DNA from: Ophioderma brevispina
Lineage: Eukaryota > Echinodermata > Ophiuroidea > Amphilepidida > Ophiodermatidae
NCBI GenBank assembly: GCA_023653785.1
Contig: JAMKCH010005433.1
Coordinates: 1-64,000 of the forward strand
Reading direction: 5' to 3'
DNA: 64,000 nucleotides
How positions within the stretch are numbered: position 1 is the first letter of the stretch; every line of letters starts with the position of its first letter. Positions 1 to 12,300 of the stretch are shown one piece after another. The translations under genes and the position numbers were made by a program. The notes beneath the pieces are model-generated. The model made no database searches and was not told the DNA's origin. It was given only the letters and a program-made list of their open reading frames with translations.

Positions 1-180
1 CACCCCGCCTGTTACGCTAACCTGGTATTCAGTCATGAAGCAAGCAATTTACAAAAGTGTTTTGTTCATACCAACGTTACCATGAACATTGCCCTCCGGG
101 TGCTCAATGAAAAGACGGAAAATCTTACGTATAGACAGAATGCTGATGTGCTATTTGGCGCCCGTGTTGGCTCTGCATTG
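1..180 (+). CDS. Possible internal exon of an unidentified gene (partial, runs off the left edge)
   Basis: Frame 1 is open from the first base of the window through codon 60 and continues to a stop at 220-222. At 180 the coding-like sequence meets TTG|GTAATG, a plausible splice donor, so the likely exon is 1-180 with the donor at a codon boundary. The stretch is visibly less AT-rich than the following 1 kb. The peptide carries two N-glycosylation-type sequons (NVT and NLT) and two cysteines, compatible with an extracellular region. I do not recognise the family. A 73-codon open frame can occur by chance, so this rests on composition plus the donor. The start lies outside the window. Confidence 0.4.
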
Positions 181-1559
181 GTAATGATCTTATTCAATTT
201 TTGTTTAGATATTAGATTTAATTAAAGATAATCACCGGCATTCGGTAAAACGTTACCTCTGATAGATGTAGCTACATTTATATTTGCAGCAAAAGTGTGC
301 CCTGGCAATACATATGGGTTAATTGGTCGATGTGCTCGATCCCTGGCCTCGTAAAGGTAGTTGAACGTGGATATTGTGCCAATAGATCATTTGTAATGAA
401 AGCTTTATAAAGATACTAAAACGTAGTACTGTGTGTAATTACACATTGCCTTACGGTTGCTCTCATTACGACGTCGGGAGTTATTTCGCACATACCAAAA
501 ATTGTGTTATTCTTTAATGTAAGCAGGTCACAGATTTAGTATACTTCAATTGATGGTCTCTACCGCTTGTAACTTGTAACCCAATCCCTATAAATCTTTG
601 CCACAGTTCACCTTCGTATCTCTTACACGAAGTGCCATACCGATGTCACATGTAACACATTTGTTCTTTTAATTCTCCATCATTATAAAGCGTATTTCTT
701 AGTGTTTTCTTTTTATTTTTTTGTATCATGGTATTAACCTCACATTATATTTTGATCTATAGGTTATTTCGTTAACTAATTGAGAAGTGACCACGGCTTT
801 ACACCACTTCCGGGGAGCAACTTTTAATTCAAATGTGCAGATATGATGCTGAACAAAAAACGCGTAAAAAGGGGTCCTTTTTTTCCCAACAGGCCGATGT
901 ACGCGCGCACGTGTTGATTAGGTTGTCAAAAACATGCAAAATGTGGAAAACGGGTAAATGTGTTTTTCTTACCTTAAATTATGCTGTACGTCCCCTTTTA
1001 AGGGTCTGTAATACTCACATTTAGCAGATATGCAAAATCATAAAAAATACTGTACATCAGACGTACAGCAAAGCAAGATAATAAGGGTATATCAACGACA
1101 CATGCATTGCTTGCATGTTTAGGGTAGCAAAAAAACTTGTTTACGGTAATTTTTAGTCGGTGGCAATACTTTGCTTAAGGTGCAATTTATTAAATCCATG
1201 TTCACGCATCATATCCAGCATTTTAAATTAATACATGCGCCCCCGCCCGAAACCACGATTATGGCTGATGGTAGACATCACCGGTCTATTAGCAGTTTCG
1301 TCACAACAGGATTGTGAACTATCTGATTTTAAGCTAATTCTGTGTTGTGTTGCGATTGGACAGTTAAGACGTATATGTCCTTGATTTTTAACTTATGACC
1401 TTGCATATTGAACGAGGAGCGCTTAAAAGAGACCTGAGGGAGATTTCCAGAATTAACGCCCCCCATTTTTTTCGAACCCGTTTTTGCATATTTGGATGCT
1501 TTCCAATTATTAATCACACCTGTCCAAGTGAATAAGCCTATTACGCAGTCTTTATTTAA
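181..1559. other. AT-rich non-coding DNA, presumed intron or intergenic
   Basis: Begins with the candidate donor GTAATG. Short frames at 833-1024 (+) and 1329-1604 (-) have no recognisable motif and are consistent with chance. No repeat pair or RNA gene was seen until the TTAA-type element begins near 1560. Confidence 0.5.
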
Positions 1560-1785
1560 TAATATATGACTTAGGACGTCTGTCCGTGCACGACAGAAAG
1601 TCAAAGCACGGTGTTCTCATGGGACAATTACGATAGTCAGCAAGTTTCTAACAAGGTTTTTCTGTTTTCTTTTGTACGTGTTTGTCCAATATACCTTCGA
1701 AACGTTCTTGTAGGTGGCTAACAATCGATCCTGTTCAATTTGAGAGAATATCGTATCCTAAAAAATCCTCCTCCTGTCACTTTAA
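1560..1785 (-). mobile_element. Partial copy of TTAA-flanked MITE family (as at 31242-32291)
   Basis: Read on the minus strand this starts at TTAA (1782-1785), then AGTGACAGGAGGA, a T-rich stretch, TTGGACAAACA and, near 1587-1600, GTGCACGACAGAAA. The same order of blocks occurs at 31238-31451, in the right arm at 32150-32295 (reverse), and in part at 49225-49385. Only one end is recognisable here, so the copy is truncated. TTAA at the end suggests piggyBac- or Kolobok-type mobilisation; that is inference. Confidence 0.6.
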
Positions 1786-3083
1786 GTCGGAGAGGCCATC
1801 AGAGACGTAATAGATATTCGAGGAAACGATCAGATTTTCTGCTTCAAAATTCTAAAACATTTAAGTAATTTAAGTAATCATTTGAGATCAACCTTTTCGA
1901 ACGAACATAACAATTCGAAATATACAAGAAAAAATATAACATAGTTTCTTAAAGGTGGGTGACCCAACCGTCTCTCCGTTTTACGCCATCAAATAAGATT
2001 TTGGGTATCGGGAGAATATTGATATTTTTTTTCCTAGTTCAATTTAAGGCTCATGGGATTGTTTCTGTTTTTTTATTATTATGAACCGACAACGCTCCCA
2101 CATGTGTTTTGAGCACATTAATTAACACACAATGTCCCTATGAGCCGATTTAGTACACATTTTTTTGCTTTTACTTGGCTTGAACGATTTGATTCAAAAG
2201 TTGTAATCGGATGTTTTTGTGATGCGTCCAATTGTTAGGGGAAAACGTCATATAAAAATCGGGAATCGTACCCCACATGATTGGGGTCACTTACTTTTAA
2301 GAAGCGGAACTAAGTTAGTCGCATTTCATCTATGTATAGACTTATGCACCAATACTTCAAATGACTTACTATTGCAACAACCCCAGATTCAAGGCACATC
2401 TGGATTTAAAATGGAGTTTGGCTTTTCTTTGTCAAAGTCTTGCATTTTTTCAAAACAGTTATACACACCCTTTGCATGGGACAAAGGATGAGACACTTCC
2501 CGCTACACATTTTCAGCGTAATTAAAAGAAACAGTGCTGAATTTAACGTATCTGAACATTATTTATTTAAACCTCATTATTATAACCATCAATGTAGTTT
2601 TATACAAAAATGGCGTCAATACCACCAAGCATGCATAGGATTGTGTGTAAATGTTTGATTGTTGGTGTGTGTTCGCGCTCCTGCAGTGCGCATGTGCATA
2701 CGGAATGTTGATACTGCGAAGAATGATAAACATCGAACATTATTGTACAGTGAGATCTTTGTCTGAACCTAATTTGTCTGAACCATTAGGACCTTTAAAT
2801 TTGGCCCGCACAGAATAAATCTCCAGTTTTTGGGTAATTGCGACATGCGGACAACGTCCCGTTCGGACAGAACCCTCAACATTGCCTTAAAAAGTCACCG
2901 ATTTATTCCACAAGAATTTCTTTAGGTTAATAAAGAAGAAAATCCTAAAGTTTTGGGGAAGAAGGTTTCAAGATATTTTTTCTATAGAATTTTTTAAAGG
3001 TGCTGAATCAAGAATTTGTGGGGGTCCAAATCTCTGGAAATGCAGGGAACATGTAAAAATAAGGGCGTAAAAAGTAGTACAAG
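1786..3083. other. No recognisable feature
   Basis: AT-rich sequence with short T-runs. The open frames at 2219-2491 and 2440-2658 overlap in different frames and show no motif. I see no gene, RNA or repeat pair. Confidence 0.5.
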
Positions 3084-3429
3084 CACGTTAAAAAAATTCC
3101 GTAAATTTACGGAATTTCGGGCAGCAGTATTTCCAGACATTTTTAGGGTAAATTTACCAGAAATTTCTGTCAATGTAAATGACCTTTGACATTAATTTTA
3201 CAGAAATTTGTCTCAATATTACGGAAAAAATTAACAGAATTTTGCGTAATTTAACTTACGGACCAAAAAAAAAAGTCCGGAATTTGCTGCCCATAATTTT
3301 TTGAAAATATTTTCAGTAATTAACATATTTTTATGTTTTTTTGTTTTTATGTTATGGTTTTTTTCCCTCAAACAGATTTTCCGTACATTCGGAAACTCTG
3401 TTTGCTTAATTTAGGAAATTTTTAACGTG
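3084..3429. mobile_element. Small TIR element built around a CCGTAAATTTACGG palindrome
   Basis: The left end reads CACGTTAAAAAAATTCC and the right end is its near reverse complement (GGAAATTTTTAACGTG), giving a 346-bp element. Just inside the left end, 3094-3117 is a perfect 24-bp palindrome centred on GTAAATTTAC. Words such as TTACGGAA, TTACCAGAAATTT and TTCCGTA recur through the interior, and GGGCAGCA appears inverted (about 3119 and 3285). No coding capacity. Likely a non-autonomous DNA transposon; superfamily not assigned. Confidence 0.6.
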
Positions 3430-3849
3430 AGGGGTAACTTTTATAGCAAGTCAAATTCGATGGTTTAAAAATGTCACCAATTTATTTGTCCTTCATTTAT
3501 AATGATTAACAACAAAGTATAGTTTGGTCTAGGTTCCAACCGCTTCCATTACACGCTATAACAGCCCTACTGGGGTTCAAGGTCACCATGGGGCAAACAA
3601 TCCAATGCTCAATTTTGTCGAAACTGGTGTCACATTATTGCTTTTGGTAATACTGAAACAGAAAATGCATTTGACTTCTTTTTAATTCAATTTTTAAAGA
3701 TTTAAAGATTTGACCCCCATAGACCATGTTTGTAGACCCTTGTTACATTATGCCCACTAATTACGCAATTAAATGTCAACATTAACAAAATAGGCAAGAC
3801 GAACATTTTGGACACCCGTTCAACAAGCACTGAGTAAGTTTTCCCAATG
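3430..3849. other. No recognisable feature
   Basis: AT-rich sequence between the TIR element and the SINE. No gene or repeat seen. Confidence 0.5.
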
Positions 3850-4080
3850 AGAGCACGTGTAGGTCTAGTGGAAAAGCGCAGGACTCGTGATCATTAGACC
3901 GTTAAAATCGTGCGTTCGAGGCACCACGGTTGTAAACGTGTTTTGTATCCCTGGAAAGATACATCCTTAATTTACCTCGTCGACCCAAGCGGAACCTGGG
4001 GAGTTGTTTATGGGGAATATTACAATCTAGGATAATAATAGGCCTGTGCGCTTGTAAGGCATGTCTTTAAGCGCCACCCA
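3850..4080 (+). mobile_element. tRNA-headed SINE with a conserved central domain
   Basis: The 5' part has a Pol III A-box-like GGTCTAGTGGAAAAGCG (3862 on) and a B-box-like GCGTTCGAGGC (3912-3922). It is followed by TTTTGTATCCCTGGAAAG and CCTCGTCGACCCAAGCGG, which resemble the TGTATCC.TGG..AAG..AC / CCTC...ACCCAGGTG core shared by many metazoan SINEs. The tail near 4050-4075 (ATGTCTTTAAGCGCC) resembles SINE 3' ends. Diverged, so probably old. A related type lies inverted at 60145-60390. Confidence 0.55.
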
Positions 4081-5258
4081 GATAAGCGAATATGATTGAG
4101 GACGATGCTTTGAAGGCACGGCGATATAATAATATATTGCAACCTCGTCGTTGAGCCTGTTTTACGGGGATTAAGTGCTAGATAAAAAAAACTTAGTAAG
4201 TTTACTTCAGAATGGCCTTGAACCTTAAAAGAGGACGTAACCGTTGAATAAAAGTCGGAAATAGGCAAAACTATAATTTTGTTAATCCTTAAAACCAGAT
4301 CAATGTATTGAGTTGCAATAAACACACATTTGACTTATTGAAATTACACATGATACCCCACTTTACCCTCTTATTTACCATTTTCCCGATTCCCCAGAGG
4401 TGCACCTAAAATTTGATTTAAACCATTAAACAATAGAAAAACCTATTCAAAACTTCTCCCCAACTCAAGAATTCTATTTATAACCATCTACTGTCTCTTC
4501 ACTTGCAGGAGTGTTAGAATATGTTACCAGAATGCCAAAAAATCTCGATCTGATGACTTGTACATTTATTAAATTCAGCAAATCATTATGTACCTTCAAA
4601 TTCTTCGCAATCCCAATTTCATCCTTAATCGTTTAATATTGATTTTGTTTTATATGATGTAAATATAAAATTCTTTTGTTTCATGCTTTTATCTACGTCG
4701 AATATCTTTTATCTTAAATTTGTATTATCATTGATCATTTCTGGCGACAGCACATTTAAATAATCGGTAATTGGTGGGTGCCATGTCGATTTTGTGATCT
4801 TTAACTATCAGCTCTACGTATAGAGTATGGTTATTTTTCATTGGAGTTATATTTTTTTTGGAGATTTGGGGTAATCTTTCCAGGTAAAAGTGATGACGCC
4901 TTCAGTTTTATACATTTGAATTGTTCGTATTGAAATCCAATATTTTTCTGTATATAAAAGAGAGTGTAAATAAAATCAGGAAGTAACATCTGACCTGCGT
5001 AGAAAAAATTTTATCAGTCGTGACATATATTAAATCGATAAATATAATAGCTGATTTCTGGCATTTTCACGTCCTAAAATACAGTTCACCCCTTTGATTT
5101 GTGTGTAAAAGCTTCAAAATAATCGGTATCGCACATTCCTTATACCGCTAGTCTTATACAACAGCTAGGAGTCAATAACCAAAACGCATAGATTCATTCA
5201 AAATTGGCCAAAAATTTATCAGTTTTAACTGCCCATCCGTAACAGATCGGGCAGAAAT
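4081..5258. other. No recognisable feature
   Basis: AT-rich. The minus-strand frame 4020-4325 overlaps the SINE tail and shows no motif. No other structure seen. Confidence 0.5.
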
Positions 5259-5718
5259 CTCGAGGTGGTCACCACCCCTAGCAAACTTTGCTCCGGTGCG
5301 CTTTAAAAGCCAAAAGCTTGCGTAAAAGCTTTAGGTAATCATTCTATCATCCCTTCTGGTCATTTAAGGATATTTTAGGTGCAATTTTGAAAAGATTATG
5401 CACAGTTATGTGCCTCTAAAACTTTATGTTTATGTAAAAACTAGTCATTTGCCATCATTAGAGACTGAAAACCGCATGAAAATTGAACATTCCTAACATT
5501 TTAAAGGCCAAAATTGTATTTTCCGTATTTTTATGAGGAAAATGCCAATTTGCCGACTCGAGGACTTGATGAAATCATTGTGCCGCCTTTAGTAGTAGGT
5601 TGTATTTGTTTGGTTGGTTCAGTCGAAAGAGGAGGACCTTAGGCGAACCCCTGCGTAACAAAATTCAAAGGCATCGGGTGCTTTATACAAATTCTCGAGG
5701 GGTGGTAACCACCCCTCG
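5259..5718. repeat. Two related short perfect palindromes 440 bp apart
   Basis: 5264-5276 is GGTGGTCACCACC and 5696-5718 has 11-bp arms (CGAGGGGTGGT / ACCACCCCTCG) around a single A. Both sit in the context TCTCGAGG...CCCCT, so they are related copies. They may be subterminal parts of an old element; ends were not identified. Confidence 0.5.
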
Positions 5719-6759
5719 TTGGTAATCCCGTTGGTAATACAAAAAAGGATTGGCCAGTTATTTTAGAGATGGCCTTCCAAATGTTGCAGGTGATTTGGGA
5801 AGCATCTAAAAACACCAACAAAGGCTAGGCTTGTTGTACTCATTTAAATGCATTTTTCATGCTGATTTTTAATATGCCAAGGGTATCATTTGCCTTTTTG
5901 ACAAATCGTAATTTTTAAACGGCGGGACTCTATGTCGCCGTTGGTGCTCAGGAGTATTCAGTAGGAACATTCGGCTTTAACCAACAGTTAATATTAAGAT
6001 ATTTTATCTATCTTCAACCTTTTGATACAAATAGTTAATAGGCGCCCCTTATTATTTCTTAATATGTAAGTTGCTTTTAACGGTGTTCGATGCACAAGAC
6101 AATCCATTTAAAGAGTAGCATAACAGGCTGGACCCGCTGACTGGAGGCGATTCAGAAAAGGTTTTCCGCTTTTGTACGTGCTTGAAATAGACATGTACCA
6201 CCTGACATTAGTACGGTAATAATAAAGTGTTAGCTACAAATTCATACATGAGGATTTTTATCTTTCTTCCACATAATAATAATTAAATTATAGTGGGGCG
6301 GCATTCCCGCCTTTTCTTGTCGTAAGTGAAAGCATTCTGTTAAGTAATGCATTTATTTTAAAATTGAATTTTAATCGTATTCAGCTACTGAATCATCTAC
6401 ATCTCATATTACGTACAATATGATACTACTTCGAGACTCACTTTAGCACGGAACAATATGCATCGCGACTTTTATTACAAAATAATCACCGATGTAGATC
6501 CCATGATTGAACTTTTACGGTTTATAGTAGGTGGGCTATATTCTCTAAACACTCCCTACTATCTTTAGCAAGAATTGGGCATGCGTTATGGTGGGTTCAT
6601 ACTATTTGGCAGAGGCCTGCCGACGCTAGCCCTTCGAACATGCTTTTCACATCACGAACGCGTATTATGTTTCATGCATCTGCCGCAACTTCCCTGCCGA
6701 TGAGTATGAAACACACCTCTTACGTGACAGCAACGCCCTCCAATCACCTCATCAAATCG
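5719..6759. other. No recognisable feature
   Basis: AT-rich DNA. The 61-codon frame starting at 6640 has no motif. Nothing else seen. Confidence 0.5.
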
Positions 6760-7180
6760 GTATTTTTAAAATCTAACGTAATCCATATATCTGACCCCTC
6801 CACGTTAATTCAACACCTACTCTAACCCTATCGTCTCTACCCCTACCCCTAACTACAACACTAACCCATATAAATTGTTATCTTACCCCGACTTGACACT
6901 TAACCAAAACCGTAATTGTGGGTTTATACATCATCGACATACGTCGGCCGATGCTATCTTTTCGAACATATCCGAAATTAAAACAGTTGTTTAACATGTT
7001 CAGTCTGAATGAGTATACTAACAGAGATTCGAAGCCAGTAATCATGGATTTGTTTGCAGCGTGCATGGCCTGGTACGGTATTGTTATGGTTTATTCAACG
7101 ATTCCTATACTGTCCTGCAAGACTGTCTGTCGATAACCTATGAACCCACTTATTCCTAACCCCGTTTAAGGGAGATGTGT
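6760..7180. repeat. Diverged, interrupted copy of part of the 10.3-15.2 kb repeat
   Basis: Blocks AATCCATAT.TCTGACCC, ACCCCTA, CATATA and ACTTGACACTTAACC occur in the same order at 11215-11330 and 14125-14405. The block containing TCCTAACCCC and GAGATGTGTAAT (7150-7180) matches 11345-11375. Here the two halves are separated by the MITE at 6920-7147. The C/T-rich CCCTAAC words are part of this repeat and not a telomere. Confidence 0.6.
6920..7147. mobile_element. MITE with TIR GGGTTyATA..T.ATCGACA
   Basis: The left end GGGTTTATACATCATCGACA and the right end, whose reverse complement is GGGTTCATAGGTTATCGACA, form imperfect 20-bp-plus TIRs around a 228-bp element. It splits the repeat at 6760-7180 exactly where the copies at 11340 and 14410 are continuous, which supports insertion. 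The two overlapping reading frames across it are not convincing. No clear TSD. Confidence 0.6.
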
Positions 7181-8609
7181 AATGCATTACTAAAGAGGTC
7201 CTGTAAAATGTTTTCCTTTTGATGGTTATTAGATGGTATTATAAAGAAGTGTGGTTGGATGCTTTGTCAATAATTCTCCACACGAAGTACAAAACATACA
7301 TACAAAAACAAAAACAAAAACACAAAACGGACCACCGAGCAGGTTTTCAAAATTTTATCTCGACTGCTACGATTACAACTAAAAACAACATATTTGAAAC
7401 TAAAGCGTCTCGCATAAGTCACTCGGAATAATCTCCTATACCGTTAACCAAATAGCAGCAGGAGGGATTACAAATGACTGCGATGTATAATATTCCAATC
7501 ACTTCCCTATGCCTATGCAAATTGCGTTAACGATCGTTACTGCACACGTGATTGTTAACTGTCATGATTTTTGGAAAGTACCTACCATACTTAAAACCTC
7601 TTAAAACCCCTTAATCATAACCAAACTGTTAGAAATTGTTGTCAAAGATAGAATAATATAGACTCGTTTTAATATTAGTGAAGGACATCATTTCCCAATA
7701 TATACTATGTTCGACAAATCTGGAATTGTAAACATTCCGTTCTTCTCTTCAAATATTCAAACAACCCTGCCCGATAAAATATCGCAATGCCGTTTATGAT
7801 GAACGCAAACTAACAGCGCAAATCACACATTTGATCATTTTGTAGACATTTACATGGAAGCTTGCCATTTTGGACCGAGTTTTACAGCACTGTAAACGTC
7901 AAAACATTTCAGGTATGAAAAACCTGATTTAAAAAAAAAGTATTACTCATAAGAAAGCTTCCGATGTGATAAATTTCGATCAATGAAATTCAATAAGGGA
8001 ATAGGGTTTTTTTCCTCCGTGATGAAGTGGTGTTGGAGATGCACCATTTGATTTCAAGAGAATATGGAAGTTTGGGTTGGGTCAGAATTTTTTTCCTCCG
8101 CTTTCGACGGCGAAAGTTTTTATTTCCATTTTTAAACATGCTTTTGATGCAGAGGTGGGTGGGAAATGTTTTTTAATCACCAGTGGGGCAATTATGTCAT
8201 GTTACTAGTAATGCGTCCCTTACACAAATAGTGTAATTAAATATAAACGAATCAGCTATTTTCCACATTACCAATGATCTTTCATTGTGTGTTAACATTT
8301 GTAGCTCTTATTACAAGATAATGATTCATAGTGTATCACGTTTTCCTGATTATTGCAACAGATTTAAGTCTGATTATACATACCGTGTCTTGTCATTTCG
8401 ACCGTGAAATGATTTATTATCATTCCATTTTACAACATTTCCAGAATGCGAAGTATTTGGTATTATAGAATTACAAACACTTATTTGAGATTCATGGTTG
8501 TTGGAACGAATCATTTACTTCACAGACATGTATATAATAATGAAAAAATATTTTTTTCATTTCACCATGATCATTGGAAACTTTCATGTAGCATATCTCT
8601 AAGGGTCCT
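7181..8609. other. No recognisable gene; small (CAAAAA)n tract
   Basis: A short ACAAAAACAAAAACAAAAAC tract lies near 7300-7325. TTTTTTTCCTCCG occurs at about 8010 and again at 8090. No gene seen. Confidence 0.5.
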
Positions 8610-8835
8610 TTTGTGATCCACGGCCTAGTGCCCACGACTTACCTGCAACGTATCATTTAAGCCTTAGTCTTAAATTTATTGCCTAATATGTTTGTCTAAT
8701 ATGAAATTTACAATTTTAAAGTAATATGGTAAAATATGAGGTTATTTGTGGTAAAAAAGTGCACGGGCGTCAACCACACCCCCTCATCAAAATATTGAGG
8801 ATATAATACCCCCATCCCTGGAATTTACGCCTGTG
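8610..8835 (+). repeat. Repeat fragments shared with 9745 and with 16200-16380
   Basis: TTGTGATCCACGGCCTAGTG...CGACTTACCT (8611-8645) matches CGTGATCCACAACCTCGTC...CGACTTACCT (about 9750-9790). 8698-8835 (AATATGAGGTTATTT, CCCCCTCATCAAAATATTG, GGAATTTACGCCT) matches 16235-16380 in order and orientation. Both are dispersed interspersed repeats; class not determined. Confidence 0.55.
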
Positions 8836-10084
8836 AATCTGATGTACAGATTCGATGTCTCGGCAAGAAATTGGCAGTTTTCTGTTAGTATACGGATATA
8901 ATTTACAGCAACAGAAGATGAGAATCAATACTAAAATGTTGAGAATAAGCTGCAGATGCCACGTATAAGGCTGTTAAGTCCCCTCTTTTCAGCATCGCCG
9001 CTACCCAAAACAAAGGGTGCAAATACATGTTCACCTGGTCCTTAGGAATAAACTAAGGTATAGTTTGCTATATTTAAGACAATTACTTTTAACACAATTG
9101 GCTTTAAAATAGTTCAAGGTCATCCTTGGATAAAATATTTAGAATGTACAGATTCTTCTCAAAATGGGTTCAAAATTCTCCATGCTGTTCGATATTAATG
9201 TACAACATGTTATGTATTTTATTTGACATTGGAGTATAATTATGGGAGAAATATCGATAGGACCTACAGGTTATATGGGGGATCAGCCTCTGCAATATAC
9301 TTTGAGCTGATTATCATAAAGTAAATGTCTATTTCCTGTTATAAAATGCCAATACGAACAATTTGAAACCAATTTGAAACAAATATTGTTCTCCCATGAT
9401 GAGCTTGAACAGTTTTTGGCCCGTCGTGCAAACACAAAAGCTTATAAATATATTAAACTATACCCTTTTTAAACCTTAGGACCAGATAAACATGTTTATA
9501 CATTTTTAAGCCCATTTGAAATCTTTACAAAATTTCCCTGTTAATTTATCCCCCTTCCCTGTCTCAAAATGCTCAAGGATGACAAAGTTGCATCGTCGAG
9601 TTTTGGAATCAGCAGATCAATGCTGCCTAGACACCATCAAAAGGTTTTGTGTAGACTCGTTGGCAATGTCACATGGGCTCACTGCAGGACTTGTTTCATC
9701 GTTATAGGGTTTAAATCTACCCAATACTAGTGATCGCTAATATTATACGAAGAGGCACTTCGTGATCCACAACCTCGTCCCCCCGACTTACCTAAAAAAG
9801 TAGAGATTTTATATCATCTGAACCGTTAGCCTTAGTAATCCATGTGTACCTAATCGTACATGCAAATTCGGTCAAATAAGTAAGAAATGTGCAATTTTGT
9901 ATTACAGTACAGTACTTATGGGACTGTGGTAAACAAGCAATTGCTCGTAACACAAAGCCGCAAGATCGGGATCGACTCAAATTTTGTGAATAAGCTTTTC
10001 TCAAGGATATCTAGTGAACAATGAATAAAAACAGAAGGTGCTGAAATCACGAAATGCACCTTTAATCATGCGCTGAATAGTACA
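8836..10084. other. No recognisable gene; one dispersed repeat fragment at about 9745-9795
   Basis: Apart from the fragment shared with 8611-8645, I see no structure. The frames at 9516-9707 (+) and 9792-10004 (-) show no motif. Confidence 0.5.
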
Positions 10085-10590
10085 GTTGCCACAAAAAGTA
10101 TCTCGGCATATTTTTCGATCAGTATTTTGCCAAAGTCCAATAATTTTGAAAGTATACATTTTTTTGACTAGGCCTTGATTTTACATGTAACGCCTCGCTT
10201 TAAAAAAGCGTGCAAAAACTGCTGAGATAGAACGCCCGAAAGACGCAAAATGTGGCTTTGCAGTGCACTGCAACACTAACACGCGTAGGCCTAACCAATA
10301 TTGCAAGTAGGCATACTCGCTCATTCAGTCGGAAACCTTATTTAAAATAAATACACGCGGATACTTGCGTTGTAGCACACAGTGACCATTGGAAACTTAA
10401 GTGCAACTTCTGTCTTATTCGACCTTCGGGCGTTCTATCTCAGCTTGTTTACAAACCAGGTGTTGCATGAAAGCGTAAGACCTAGACAACAAAATGTGTA
10501 TTTTGGAAACTTTCAAAATTATCGGACTTTGGCACAGTACTGTTCGAAAAACATGCCAAGATACTTTTTGTGGCAACTTTATGTGACTAA
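10085..10590. repeat. Fold-back inverted repeat with about 160-bp arms
   Basis: AGTTGCCACAAAAAGTATCT (10083 on) and TGAGATAGAACGCCCGAA (10222 on) recur as reverse complements at 10425-10590 (TTCGGGCGTTCTATCTCA and AGATACTTTTTGTGGCAACT). The arms run about 10083-10245 and 10425-10590. In the second copy of the tandem duplication only the right arm exists (13315-13485), so the left arm is specific to the first copy. Confidence 0.7.
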
Positions 10591-12300
10591 ATGAGGATCA
10601 GACAGGATGTCGCTAAAGGGCGTGTACATCACAAGGCACTAATGTGAAACATCGTATTTATCTCACGTGTGCATAGTTCGCTGAAATAGTAGACCATCTT
10701 TTGGCGCAGGATGGAGGAGCCAAGCAATTGCAGGCACAGCAGTCAACGTGTTTGCCATGCCGTTTCAAAGTCAACTAATTGATAGTCCAATCCATCAATA
10801 CACACCTAGTTGGTCTATGCAGAGTTGTCCCGTTAGTTACTAGCCTTACATCAACTGATACTGACATTTGAACAAGACATGTACACTCCACAATTTGTCG
10901 CGGTATGCATTAACGTAATGAACTGTTGCGTTGAATCCACGTGCGTTGAAGCGCAAAATCTCGAGTTTCGATACATGGACCAAAAATTTAATTCGGCCAA
11001 AATGCAAGCCGATTAACCTTAGTCTGTGAGGCAGAAGCTAATAATAGACCCGATGCAGAGTTCTGGTTGTGATCAGCCACTTATTATGCATGTGTAAAAC
11101 GTGTCAGATTAAAATTAAGCATGATTTGAGGTACTTTTATCGCCCACATTTCGTCTGATACGTCTGATATTTTCCTAGTGCAGTTAGAATAAACGGTAAC
11201 ATTATCTATAATCCATATCTCTGACCCTAACTCTTGCCTAACGCTATATGCTACCTTGTATTTACCCCTACTCCTAACCACAACACTGACCCATATATAT
11301 TTTATCTTAACCCCAACTTGACACTTAACCTAAATCGTATTTCTATCCCTAACTCCAGTGTACAGAGAGATGTGTAATAAGCCCCGTGAAAGTGGTGTTA
11401 CGAACATGGATTTGAATCACTAAATCATAATGGCTGCAAGCCAGAAGAATGTTAACGTGATAACGTTTAGTCAGGTAATATATACCCATTATCTTCCTTC
11501 AGAAATCTTTAGGTAGTCATAGCTGCATTGAAAATTTACGACTGTTGAATGTACTTTACTGCAAGTGTTGTTTTGATAACGAAACTCACGATTTGAGGAG
11601 GAAATTTCACGTTGAGGGCGGTGTTCAAGGAAATACTATTCTAGTTTAAATTTGCTTCACGAACACCTTTGAAAAAATGCTTTTAACCCTTTAATTGTTT
11701 AAAATGTTGAAATGACAGCCGTTAATCCGCACTTTAAAGATTGGCTTCCACAAACTTTCGAACGATAGCTAAAAATTGTAACGGCTCTGGTCCACATGCA
11801 GTAAAATTAAATGGTGTTTGAACGTGCAACTCTAATGTAGCGTGATGTTTTACATTCATGCCTAGAATACACAAGGAAAAAAACAGGCATGCATGTTTGC
11901 TAAAGCAAACAATTACCTGCCCCCTGATCACACCAACCAATACATTTGGGTTATATTGAATATCGTGCTTGGGGAATCAAGTTAAACATTTTTAAAAGCA
12001 TTGGGATGAGACGAAGCTAATGGATGTACATTACACTCGGGATAGACCTGTATTCCAGGAACCCGGCCCAGGAAATAAAGTAATGGAGTAACAATGGACA
12101 TGCACAAAATGGTTTCACTATTCACGGTTACTAGCGACAGACAAATTAAAATTGGTCACTTTTTGGCGTAATTATTCAGCAGTTTCTAGTAACTGTACAC
12201 GGAAATATTTTATTAAGAATTTTAATTTTTATCTATCTAATTTATATACAGTATGTCCAAAAGAGTTTCTCTGATTGGTCGGTTAATAATTAACAAAATC
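10300..12300. repeat. Tandem segmental duplication, unit A copy 1
   Basis: Aligns along its whole length with 13180-15300 at an offset near 2.9 kb. Markers include GCACACAGTGACCATTGGAA (10375 / 13261), GTTTGCCATGCCGTTTCAAA (10749 / 13660) and GATAGACCTGTAT (12040 / 15098). Long stretches appear nearly identical, so the duplication is fairly recent. No coding frame is conserved between the copies. Confidence 0.85.

Noticed and set aside
6820..6900. Telomere-like CCCTAA words (also 11220-11300 and 14130-14180)
   Set aside because: Irregular, short, and part of a dispersed repeat; no (TTAGGG)n array.
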